Assembly (NCBI RefSeq): GCF_030929615.1 | Contig: NZ_JAVFVU010000023.1 | Coordinates: forward strand, 62,001 to 126,000 | From: Dyadobacter sp. LHD-138 | GTDB taxonomy: Bacteria; Bacteroidota; Bacteroidia; Cytophagales; Spirosomataceae | Reading direction: 5' to 3' | Length of the DNA: 64,000 nucleotides | Part shown: positions 16,940 to 24,393 of the stretch, in pieces | Numbering within the stretch: the first letter of the stretch is position 1 | How the letters are laid out: each line of letters opens with the position of its first letter | Notes under the pieces: model-generated | The model's database searches: none | The model's input: the letters and a program-made list of their open reading frames with translations, nothing else | Told to the model about the DNA's origin: nothing | Position numbers and translations under genes: made by a program

Positions 16940-17785
16940 ATGGACCAGGAACTCGAACAAATTCGCGATCAGCAAAAGGAATCATGGAACCGGTTTTCTC
17001 CAGGCTGGAAGAAATGGGATGACCTGATGATGGATTTTCTGAAACCCATGGGGGACGAAATTATCAGTCTGATAAAACCCGGGACTGATGATTACATACT
17101 GGATATTGCCTCCGGCACGGGGGAACCCGCTTTAACCATTGCATCGATGGTCAAAGGTGGAAAGGTAGTGGCGACGGATATCTCGGAGGACATGCTCGCA
17201 ATAACCAGCGAAAACGCGGAAAAGCAGGGAATTGATAATCTGGAAACCAAAGTCTCTGATGTTTGTGCGTTGCCTTTTGCCGATCATACTTTTGATGCGA
17301 TCAGTTGTCGTTTCGGTTTTATGTTTTTTCCTGATATGCTTTTAGCGGCGAAAGAAATGGCGCGGGTGCTAAAACCGGGCGGCCGAATTGCCACCTCGGT
17401 TTGGAATGGTCCGGAAAAGAATTTCTGGGTAACGGCCATCATGGGGACGATTAACAAGAATATGGATTTGCCTGTGCCTCCACCTTCATCTCCAGGTATG
17501 TTCCGCTGTGCAAAAGCAGGTTTTATCAGTGATTTATTTGCGCAGGTTGGGCTGAAAAATAGAACGGAAAAAGAAGTAACCGGAAAACTGAACGCCCAGA
17601 CCACCGATGTATACTGGAATATGATGACCGAAGTGGCCGCTCCTTTTGTTGCTGCTTTAAGTAAGGCTGACGATGCGATGAAAAAGAAAATTAAAACAGA
17701 GGTCTATGATTTGCTCGCACAAAAATATCCCGACGGGAACGTTGTGATTGACTCAAACGCTCTTGTGATTTATGCCGAGAAGTAA
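16940..17785 (+). CDS. Class I SAM-dependent methyltransferase, UbiE-like
   Basis: 281 residues from ATG 16940 (MDQELEQIRDQQKESW); the upstream in-frame ATG 16892 adds a non-protein-like stretch. Motif I is ILDIASGTGEPALTIA, motif post-I VVATDISEDML, then DVCALPFADHTFDAISCRFGF and ARVLKPGGRIATSVW. This is the UbiE/Coq5-type methyltransferase layout; the methyl acceptor cannot be told. The C-terminal 100 residues (WNMMTEVAAPFVAAL) are helical. It lies alone between a terminator and the convergent DUF4242 gene. Confidence 0.88.
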   Translation: MDQELEQIRDQQKESWNRFSPGWKKWDDLMMDFLKPMGDEIISLIKPGTDDYILDIASGTGEPALTIASMVKGGKVVATDISEDMLAITSENAEKQGIDNLETKVSDVCALPFADHTFDAISCRFGFMFFPDMLLAAKEMARVLKPGGRIATSVWNGPEKNFWVTAIMGTINKNMDLPVPPPSSPGMFRCAKAGFISDLFAQVGLKNRTEKEVTGKLNAQTTDVYWNMMTEVAAPFVAALSKADDAMKKKIKTEVYDLLAQKYPDGNVVIDSNALVIYAEK

Positions 17786-17810
17786 GCGTATCAAATGCGT
17801 TGATTATGCG

Positions 17811-18083
17811 CTATTCTGCTGTCGTTGGGTCAATAATGGCTGAAACCTCACTGACCGAATTGGCCGGGAATCCTCCTTTTTGCGCATGTTCAAAGATCAT
17901 TTCCTTGTTTGGCGCGATGTAAACACAATAAATCTTGTCGCTTGCCACATAACTGTGCACCCATTGGATTTCAGGCCCCATGAGTCTTAACACATCGCAG
18001 GATGCCTGCGAAATACCTTTTAATTGTTCGCTACCCAGTTTTCCGACATCCGGAATTCCCCGTTCAATGACAAATTTTGGCAT
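17811..18083 (-). CDS. DUF4242 (SCO4226-like nickel-binding) small protein
   Basis: 90 residues, starting MPKFVIERGIPDVGKL and continuing with VLRLMGPEIQWVHSYV, DKIYCVYIAPNKEMIFEHA and GGFPANSVSEVSAIIDPTT. This is the ferredoxin-like alpha-beta fold of the DUF4242 family, of which Streptomyces SCO4226 binds nickel. The physiological role in Bacteroidota is unknown. It is convergent with the methyltransferase and lies 56 bases downstream of the gene at 18139, so downstream in the same direction. Confidence 0.85.
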   Translation of the reverse strand: MPKFVIERGIPDVGKLGSEQLKGISQASCDVLRLMGPEIQWVHSYVASDKIYCVYIAPNKEMIFEHAQKGGFPANSVSEVSAIIDPTTAE

Positions 18084-18138
18084 GATTGCATGATCGTTTA
18101 AAGTGAAAATATGATGACAAGTAAGATTATTCCGGGGC

Positions 18139-18708
18139 TCAGACTTTGATAGAGCCTTCGATCAGTTCTTTAAATTCTTTGATGATATCAATGACTTCAA
18201 ATATTTTGGCTAAGCTTCCCAGCAAAGCGTTCAGGTAATCCAATAGATCTTTTAAAATGTTGATAAACGTCATGGAAGATCTGTAACTGACATTCTCGGG
18301 AGAATAGAGTATCGAAAAAATTCTTGTATTCGGTACTTCGGACGGGAAAAATTCATCGATAAAGTCTCCCAGTTTTTTTGAAAAGGTGTTTAGTAGGTTC
18401 GCTTTTGCCTGTAAGCTATAACGGGTAAACCCGATACTTTCCAGTTTGCGGTATAACGTGCCCTCATTTTGGCTTTCGTCATAAAAATTTAAGGCTACGT
18501 GCAATGACGTGCTGGTTTCCTCCCACGCTGACTGGAACATTTCGTTGGTTAAATCACCGATGTTTTTTTGACCTACCCAATCGGCAAAATTGAAAGGCGC
18601 TTCAACAAAATCTTTGAAGAAATATTCAAGAGACACTAAAAAGCTCCTGACAATCGCTTCGTCATTTTCTCTCGACAGATCAAACCGGGGTAACGCATAG
18701 CGTACCAT
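18139..18708 (-). CDS. Unknown helical protein, 189 residues
   Basis: Not recognised. No signal peptide; mostly amphipathic helices, with a hydrophobic C-terminal helix pair (FINILKDLLDYLNALLGSLAKIFEVIDIIKEF). Residues 60-85 contain WEETSTSLHVALNFYDESQ. A decayed second copy of residues about 90-170 lies at 14930-15150, showing the gene belongs to a family that has duplicated and eroded locally. It precedes the DUF4242 gene by 55 bases and may be co-transcribed with it. Confidence 0.6.
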   Translation of the reverse strand: MVRYALPRFDLSRENDEAIVRSFLVSLEYFFKDFVEAPFNFADWVGQKNIGDLTNEMFQSAWEETSTSLHVALNFYDESQNEGTLYRKLESIGFTRYSLQAKANLLNTFSKKLGDFIDEFFPSEVPNTRIFSILYSPENVSYRSSMTFINILKDLLDYLNALLGSLAKIFEVIDIIKEFKELIEGSIKV

Positions 18709-18943
18709 CTCTGAAAAGATAAGTGGTTAATGATAGACAGTTTTTCAAAAGAAAAAAACTGGTACAAACCCCTTGTGCTTATTAAAGATAAGCTAAAAAA
18801 AAATGCAATGCGAATTATTTTATTATTCGGTAATGGGTTGATTTATTGTAATTTAGTATTGATATCTTATTCGGTCTGTGGCCGGATTTAGAGCAGAACG
18901 TGCTGTTCAAGGAGCCGGGGAGTGACAATAATTAATCTTTATA

Positions 18944-19558
18944 TCAATAAGTTTCCAACACTTTCAGCTTGTTCCTATCATTTATTTTAATTCCTGAAAA
19001 CGATAATTTGCAACAGACCAAACCTGCCGCCATTAATGCTCCGCCGACAATCAACGCGGAGGCATCCGTGGTAAAATGTTTATCATCCACTCCCTTGTTG
19101 ACAAAGGCGGCGCCGATGTAAATCAAGCCTGCCATAGGAAAGTAGATTGCTGCTTCGGTGACAAAGGGGATCCGTCTGGAAACTTTGATAAGTCTTATGT
19201 TTTTAAACGGAATTTCCTGGTAATCCATCCTGCTGGCAGCTTCGTTTGTAATGCCAATGGTGAAGGATGAGTCGGTAATGCTGGCTATGATTTCGTTAAA
19301 CCGGATTTTTTCATTCCGAAGCCTGAACTTTATTTTATCGCCCGGGAAGAAACGATAACGCCGGAAACCGCCCAGGAGCGGCGAACAATCCAAAGCCAGG
19401 AATTTCTACCCGGCATTCCCCCGGCTCTTTTGATTGCCATTTTGTTTAAAAAACAGCTCTTCGCTCGTTAGTGCTTTTCGCGAGTCATAACGGTCCTGTG
19501 CGCGGGTAGGTAAGGTTCCCCAAACCAGTAAAAGTAGCAGTGCAATATATTTTCTCAT
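18944..19558 (-). pseudogene. Unknown exported membrane protein interrupted by an in-frame TAG
   Basis: ATG 19558 opens a signal peptide (MRKYIALLLLLVWGTLPTRAQ) and reads 50 codons to TAG at 19406-19408. Reading on in the same frame gives 153 more residues (KFLALDCSPLLGGFRRYRFF... NKLKVLETY) to a stop at 18944. That part has a beta-rich domain and two hydrophobic segments (FPMAGLIYIGAAFVNKG; ALIVGGALMAAGLVCC). Frame identity across the stop indicates one gene of about 204 residues with a nonsense change, rather than two genes. A sequencing error is the alternative. Function unknown. Confidence 0.65.
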
Positions 19559-19666
19559 GGTCGCCGGGAATGATTGATATGTAGTAAGTTATTCGTCGAA
19601 ATCGGTTAATTCGTTGCACTGCATCTAATCTGGCGTAAGTAATCAGATTATACGCAGCAACAGCAA

Positions 19667-19847
19667 ACACGAACCGTTCCGAAGGAACGGGCACCCAACA
19701 ATAAAAAACTCACTTCCTACCCACGAAATATTCCTATCGGAACAAAAAGCGCCGGAATATCCTAATGTGATTGTCCCTTTGGGACATTTCGTGGGTAGAA
19801 GATGGAGTGGCTTTGCGTGGTTTTCGTTCCATAGGAACGTTTTGTGA
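19667..19847. repeat. Four-hairpin interspersed repeat (family A), copy 1
   Basis: Outer hairpins CGTTCCgaagGAACG (left) and CGTTCCataGGAACG (right) enclose two inner hairpins, TTCCtatcGGAAC and GTCCCtttGGGAC. The inner hairpins are framed by the inverted arms CTACCCACGAAAT and ATTTCGTGGGTAG. The whole 180-bp unit has dyad symmetry, lies intergenic and precedes the Crp/Fnr gene at 20004. Confidence 0.85.
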
Positions 19848-20003
19848 TCAGGTGAACTCGGTTCATGTGTTTGGCGTGGTCTCCAGACATAGTCTGAAAC
19901 TATGCCAAACGGGAGAGCCGTCGCCAACACCTTTCCGTAATCGCCCAAAATTTTGTTCCTTGCATAAATCTGACAGCTGACTGCCGAAAGCCGACCGCCA
20001 AAA

Positions 20004-20573
20004 ATGACCGACCTCGAACAATACCTTCATTCCTATTTTACCTTCGATCAGGATGACCTTGTAAAAGTGTCTGCCCTGTTCAGGAAGAAGACTTTGAATA
20101 AAGGTGATTATTTCCTGAAAGCGGGGAGGCAGTGTAATCAGCTGTGTTTTATCCAGTCGGGGCTTTTGCGGATTTATGCAGATGTAGACGGCAAGGAAGT
20201 CACGCAGTGGATATCGAGTCAAGGTTATTTCGTGGCGGATCTGTCCAGTTTACTGTTTCAAACGCCGTCGCGCTGGTATATGCAGGCGCTCACGAACCTT
20301 GAAATATTTGTGATCGAGCGGGCGGATTATAACCGGATCGGGGAGATCATTCCGAAATGGCCCGAGACGGAAAAGCTGTTCCTCGCGCATTGTTTTACGA
20401 TGATGGAAGACCGTATTTTTTCATTTATCTCGATGACAGCTGAGGAACGTTACCATTTTTTATTCGAAAGAAACCGTGCGTTATTCAATCAGGTGCCTTT
20501 GCAATACATTGCCTCCATGCTGGGTATGACGCCCGAAACCATCAGCCGTATCCGGAGAAAACAGTTGCAGTGA
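20004..20573 (+). CDS. Crp/Fnr-family transcriptional regulator
   Basis: 189 residues. The cyclic-nucleotide-binding fold shows LNKGDYFLKAGRQCNQLCFIQSGLLRIY, then the dimer helix (FLAHCFTMMEDRIFSFISM) and an HTH tail (PLQYIASMLGMTPETISRIRR). No Fnr cysteine set. It follows a family A repeat by 156 bases and precedes a membrane-protein gene by 124 bases on the same strand, which may be its target. Ligand and regulon unknown. Confidence 0.88.
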   Translation: MTDLEQYLHSYFTFDQDDLVKVSALFRKKTLNKGDYFLKAGRQCNQLCFIQSGLLRIYADVDGKEVTQWISSQGYFVADLSSLLFQTPSRWYMQALTNLEIFVIERADYNRIGEIIPKWPETEKLFLAHCFTMMEDRIFSFISMTAEERYHFLFERNRALFNQVPLQYIASMLGMTPETISRIRRKQLQ

Positions 20574-20697
20574 GTTAGTAAAAACTAGCCTCTGAAAGAT
20601 TCAGTATTTTCCAGTAAATCCATTTTCTTGATTTTTGTCAAGTAGCTTGGTCTGGCCGACCGGTACTTTTGTGATGTACCAAACCAAGTCAGAAATC

Positions 20698-21375
20698 ATG
20701 TTTTTAGGACATTATGGTCTCGCCCTTGCCGCGAAGAAAATAGCACCCAAAGTTTCGCTTACCATGCTTTTTGTGGCCGTAGAATTTGTAGATATCCTGT
20801 GGCCGTTTTTGCTGCTTTTCAATATTGAAACCGTGAAAATACATCCCGGTTTTACCGAAGTGACACCTTTCGAGTTCGTCCATTATCCCTATACGCACAG
20901 TCTTTTCATGGGAATCGTCTGGGGAATTATCGTTGGAAGCGGCTACTGGTTTTTTAAAAAGGATGTCAAAAGTGCTGTCATTGTCGGTCTCGCGGTGTTG
21001 AGCCATTGGTTTCTGGACGTTGTTGTCCATATCCCGGATTTGCCCCTGACGCCTTTTGGTGATTTCAAAGTCGGGATGGGTTTATGGCATTATAAGCTGA
21101 TCACCGTATTGCTGGAAAGTATTATCTTTTTCGGCGGCGTTTATATGTATGCCAAAAGCACGAAAGCCATCAACGCCCAAGGTACCTGGGGATTGTGGAT
21201 CATGACCGGCTTTTTCCTTCTGGCCAACGCCTACAACATGTTCGGCCCGCCACCCGAAGATAATATCATGATGTTGTTTGTTTCGTTTGTGGTTTTGCAG
21301 GTGATTGTGCTGGGGTTGGCTTGGTGGGTTGATGGGAATAGGGTTGGGGGTGAGTTTAGAGTAGGTAAAGTTTAG
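20698..21375 (+). CDS. Membrane protein, YdjM/DUF457-like putative metal-dependent hydrolase
   Basis: 225 residues from ATG 20698 (MFLGHYGLALAAKKIAP); earlier in-frame starts (ATG 20674, TTG 20635) add poor sequence. About six hydrophobic segments. Conserved His/Asp motifs lie at GHYG, HYPYTHSLFMG and SHWFLDVVVHIPDLPL, the pattern of the LexA-binding/inner-membrane hydrolase family, whose activity has not been established. The 3' 340 bases are duplicated and decayed immediately downstream. Confidence 0.75.
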   Translation: MFLGHYGLALAAKKIAPKVSLTMLFVAVEFVDILWPFLLLFNIETVKIHPGFTEVTPFEFVHYPYTHSLFMGIVWGIIVGSGYWFFKKDVKSAVIVGLAVLSHWFLDVVVHIPDLPLTPFGDFKVGMGLWHYKLITVLLESIIFFGGVYMYAKSTKAINAQGTWGLWIMTGFFLLANAYNMFGPPPEDNIMMLFVSFVVLQVIVLGLAWWVDGNRVGGEFRVGKV

Positions 21376-21453
21376 AAGTTTCAATTTGTGTGAATTTCAT
21401 CAGTTGAATTTCATTTGTTCAATATGATCCCGGATCGAACCCAGAAGGAGCAA

Positions 21454-21630
21454 ACACGAGCCGTTCCGAAGGAACGGGTACCCAGAAATTAAACCGATTT
21501 CCTACCAACGAAATGTTCCTATCGGAACAAAACGCTTGAATATCCCAACGTCATTGTCCCATCGGGACATTTCGTCGGTAGAAGTTTGGATGTGTTGATG
21601 GAGTTTTCGTTCCGAAGGAACGTTTCGTGA
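21454..21630. repeat. Family A four-hairpin repeat, copy 2
   Basis: Same architecture as the copy at 19667: CCGTTCCgaagGAACGG, CTACCAACGAAATGTTCC, TGTCCCatcGGGACA, ATTTCGTCGGTAG and a final GGAACGTTTCGTGA. It ends the first unit of a tandem segmental duplication. Confidence 0.88.
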
Positions 21631-21644
21631 AATTCCTGCTGACC

Positions 21645-22015
21645 GCCGTATTAATCTACCGCTTTCTGGGCGCTATTATCCAAATCCCATATTTGCCCCT
21701 GATGCCCTTTGGTGATTTCAAAGTCGGGATAGGGGGGATGGAATTACAAGCTGATCACCGTATTGCTGGAAAGCATTATCTTTTTCGGCGGCGTTTATAT
21801 GTATGCAAAAAGGCACGAAAGCCATCACCGCGCAAGGTACCCGGAGATTATGGATCATGACCGGCTTTTTCGTCCTGGCCAACGCCTACAACATGTTCGG
21901 CCCGCCACCGGAAGATAATATCATGATGTTGTTTGTTTCGTTTGTGGTTTTGCAGATGATTGTGCTGGGGTTGGCTTGGTGGGTTGATGGGAATAGGGTT
22001 GGGGTTGAGGGATAA
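21645..22015 (+). pseudogene. Frameshifted duplicate of the 3' end of the gene at 20698-21375
   Basis: The sequence aligns with 20995-21350, including CCCTTTGGTGATTTCAAAGT and the segment encoding NAYNMFGPPPEDNIMMLFV. The 5' half of the gene is absent, and an indel near 21735 (a GGGGGG run) and another near 21810 shift the frame. It is the coding part of the second unit of a roughly 650-bp tandem duplication. Confidence 0.85.
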
Positions 22016-22110
22016 CAAGTGAGGTTGAGCAGTTTCAATCTATATTGGTTTTTGGTTGATTGAATTTTAGGCATTGATCGTTTTTTTAGATTACACTCAG
22101 CACCCGGCAT

Positions 22111-22286
22111 ACGAGCCGTTCCGAAGGAACGGTTACCCGGAAATTAAATTCACTTCCTACCAACGAAATGTTCCTATCGGAACAAAAATCCCTGAATATC
22201 CCAACGTCATTGTCCCATCGGGACATTTCGTTGGTAGAAGTCAGAATGTGTTGATGTGGTTTTCGTTCCGTAGGAACGTTTCGTGA
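22111..22286. repeat. Family A four-hairpin repeat, copy 3
   Basis: Nearly the same as copy 2, from which it was probably duplicated: outer CCGTTCCgaagGAACGG and CGTTCCgtaGGAACG; inner TGTTCCtatcGGAACA and TGTCCCatcGGGACA between CTACCAACGAAAT and ATTTCGTTGGTAG. Confidence 0.88.
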
Positions 22287-22330
22287 TGATAGCTTTAAAT
22301 TACTTTAACATAGGCGGGTGCAGCGAATAA

Positions 22331-22827
22331 TTAGTGTTTTCGAGCTTCTCTGTTTAACAATATGTATACTCGATTTAAAACCATTATCAACGTAAGGAGA
22401 AATAGTATAAGTAAAAAATATGCTATGACATCCACAATTTTTTTAAGAATATCTAAATATTCAAACGAAGGGAAATCAACAGTTGTTAATAATAGTACTA
22501 AGACAATTATTATAGATAATAAAATGCAAAACGAGATATTTGAATGGATTTCGTTTACAAATATTTTTTTTAAACTCTTGTCTTCTTTTAAGGCATCTGA
22601 TTGCAATTTATCAAATTGGCTGTAAATAATAGCCAATAAGTTAAATAGGAATCCCCAAATATTGATATTGATGAAATTAGATTGCTTACCTGCGTTTTAA
22701 AATTGTAACCCTTTAATACTAGAGTAAATGAAATCACAAATGGGATAAAAAAGAATAATATAAAATCCTTCCAATAAATCTTGTTAGAAGTATTATTGGT
22801 AGTGTTAAAATAACTGTGTAAATGCAC
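22331..22827 (-). pseudogene. Frameshifted membrane protein, 5' end disrupted by the IS256-type element
   Basis: Two overlapping frames read as one protein. Frame one (GTG 22827) gives YWKDFILFFFIPFVISFTLVL... NLISSISIFG. Adding one G to the G4 run (CCCC at 22653-22656 on the plus strand) joins it to frame two: GFLFNLLAIIYSQFDKLQSD... RVYILLNREARKH. The product would have four hydrophobic helices around a charged middle. The apparent start lies inside the IS left terminal repeat, so the native N-terminus is missing. Function unknown. The coding base composition is more AT-rich than its neighbours, suggesting acquired DNA. Confidence 0.7.
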
Positions 22828-24124
22828 CCGCGGTAGGCGGCTAATTTATAACTTTATACAGTATGGAAAACAACCGTATCGACGGACCGTTCTCAACTCA
22901 AACAGGCGATTAGGTCGAATCTGGGTTCGATCAAATCAGGAAAAGACCTGTCAAATCTTTTCCAGGAACTCTTCAAAGAGACCGTCCAAGAGCTTCTTCA
23001 GGCGGAAATGGACGAGCACTTAGGCTACGAAAAGCATGCTTCCAACAGCAGTCATTTCGAAAATAGTCGGAATGGTAAAGTTCGCAAGCAAGTTAAAAGC
23101 AAATATGGTCCAACGGAAATAGAAGTCCCCCGAGATCGTGATGGTAGTTTTTCACCGCAGGTTCTTCCTAAGAGGCGCAGGGTCATGGATGACATTGAGG
23201 ATCATGTCCTTTCGCTTTACTCCCACGGTATGAGTACTCGTGATATTGAAAACCATATCAAGGAACTTTATGGCGTTGATATGAGCGAGGCTACGATCTC
23301 ACACATTACCGACCGGATCATTGAACATATAGATCAATGGAAGAGCCGTCGATTGGAGTCTGTTTACATGGTTGTTTGGTTAGATGCTGTTGTTTTTAAA
23401 GTCCGTCATGAAGGTAAAGTAATAAACAAAGCGGTTCAAATCGCCGTTGGTCTTAATAACCAGGGCAGAAAAGAAGTATTGGGTATGTGGACTTGCCCAA
23501 ACGAAAGCGCATCCTTCTGGATGAGTGTGCTGACAAATCTAAAAAGCCGGGGTGTTGAAGACGTTTTAATCAGTAGCACCGATAACCTAAAAGGTTTTAC
23601 TGATGCGATCAGATCCGTTTTTCCTGAGACTAAAACCCAAATATGCATCGTTCATCAACTACGAAATTCGTTGAAATTTGTGGTTTGGAAAGACAAAAAA
23701 CAGGTAGCTGACGCCTTGAAAAAAGTCTACGATGCGCCGGATGCAGAGATAGCTTACCGTGAACTGGAAGCTTTTGAAGCGGTTTGGTCGAAGAAATACC
23801 CCTACATCGGACAATCCTGGAAGGCCAATTGGGACAATCTGACTACTTTTTTCGAGTTTCCAATGGAAATCAGAAAGATCATTTATACAACGAACATCAT
23901 TGAAAACATCAACCGCATCGTTCGCAAGTATACGAAAACCAAAACTTCTTTTACAAACGACTCGGCGATGGAAAAGGCCGTTTACCTGGCTCTGATGCAA
24001 GTGTCCAGAAAATGGACTATGCCCCAAAGAAATTGGCCAATTATGCTTTTACAATTTATTAATATATTCGGGCAGGAAAAATGTCAAATCAAAATTTAAT
24101 CCCTTTACACAGTTGTTTTAACAC
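22802..24124 (+). mobile_element. IS256-family insertion sequence
   Basis: Imperfect 21-bp terminal inverted repeats, GTGTTAAAATAACTGTGTAAA (22802-22822, first 20 shown by position) and TTTACACAGTTGTTTTAACA (24104-24123), bound a 1.32-kb unit with one transposase gene. The flanking 8 bases (22794-22801 and 24125-24132) do not match, so no target duplication is visible. A second partial terminal sequence, TTACACAGTTAATTTAAC, sits at 24129-24146. Confidence 0.85.
23008..24099 (+). CDS. IS256-family transposase, N-terminus frameshifted
   Basis: 363 residues from ATG 23008. The DDE mutator-type core shows YMVVWLDAVVFKVR (first Asp), STDNLKGFTDAIRSVFP (second Asp) and TTNIIENINRIVRKYTKTK with the C-terminal Glu. 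The same frame is open upstream from 22854 and encodes QLKQAIRSNLGSIKSGKDLSNLF, the usual IS256 N-terminus, but it has no start codon. The natural ATG (22863, MENNRIDGPFS) lies in another frame that hits TAG at 22911. A one-base indel between about 22890 and 22905 therefore separates start and body. The copy may be inactive, or made short from ATG 23008. Confidence 0.88.
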   Translation: MDEHLGYEKHASNSSHFENSRNGKVRKQVKSKYGPTEIEVPRDRDGSFSPQVLPKRRRVMDDIEDHVLSLYSHGMSTRDIENHIKELYGVDMSEATISHITDRIIEHIDQWKSRRLESVYMVVWLDAVVFKVRHEGKVINKAVQIAVGLNNQGRKEVLGMWTCPNESASFWMSVLTNLKSRGVEDVLISSTDNLKGFTDAIRSVFPETKTQICIVHQLRNSLKFVVWKDKKQVADALKKVYDAPDAEIAYRELEAFEAVWSKKYPYIGQSWKANWDNLTTFFEFPMEIRKIIYTTNIIENINRIVRKYTKTKTSFTNDSAMEKAVYLALMQVSRKWTMPQRNWPIMLLQFINIFGQEKCQIKI

Positions 24125-24393
24125 GGGCTTACACAGTTAATTTAACGCTCTCTTTACATGTACTTTTTATAATTATCGGAGCAATAATATTTATTATTAA
24201 AATGCACCCAATGATATGTTCTTGCAATCATTAGCAAATTCTACCGGACCAAAACGTAAATATATTGCCTCAAATTCACAAGGTTAATTATGGGAAAAGG
24301 GTTGTCTTTCGAACGCAGTGAAAAAATCCCAAATAATTCTATCACTTCTCACCGCACATCTAACTGTTTAAGCAATTTCCTATTCTAATTTCC

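Noticed and set aside
22794..24132. Target-site duplication of the IS256-type element
   Set aside because: The eight bases next to each terminal repeat (TATTGGTA and GGGCTTAC) do not match, so no duplication is claimed.
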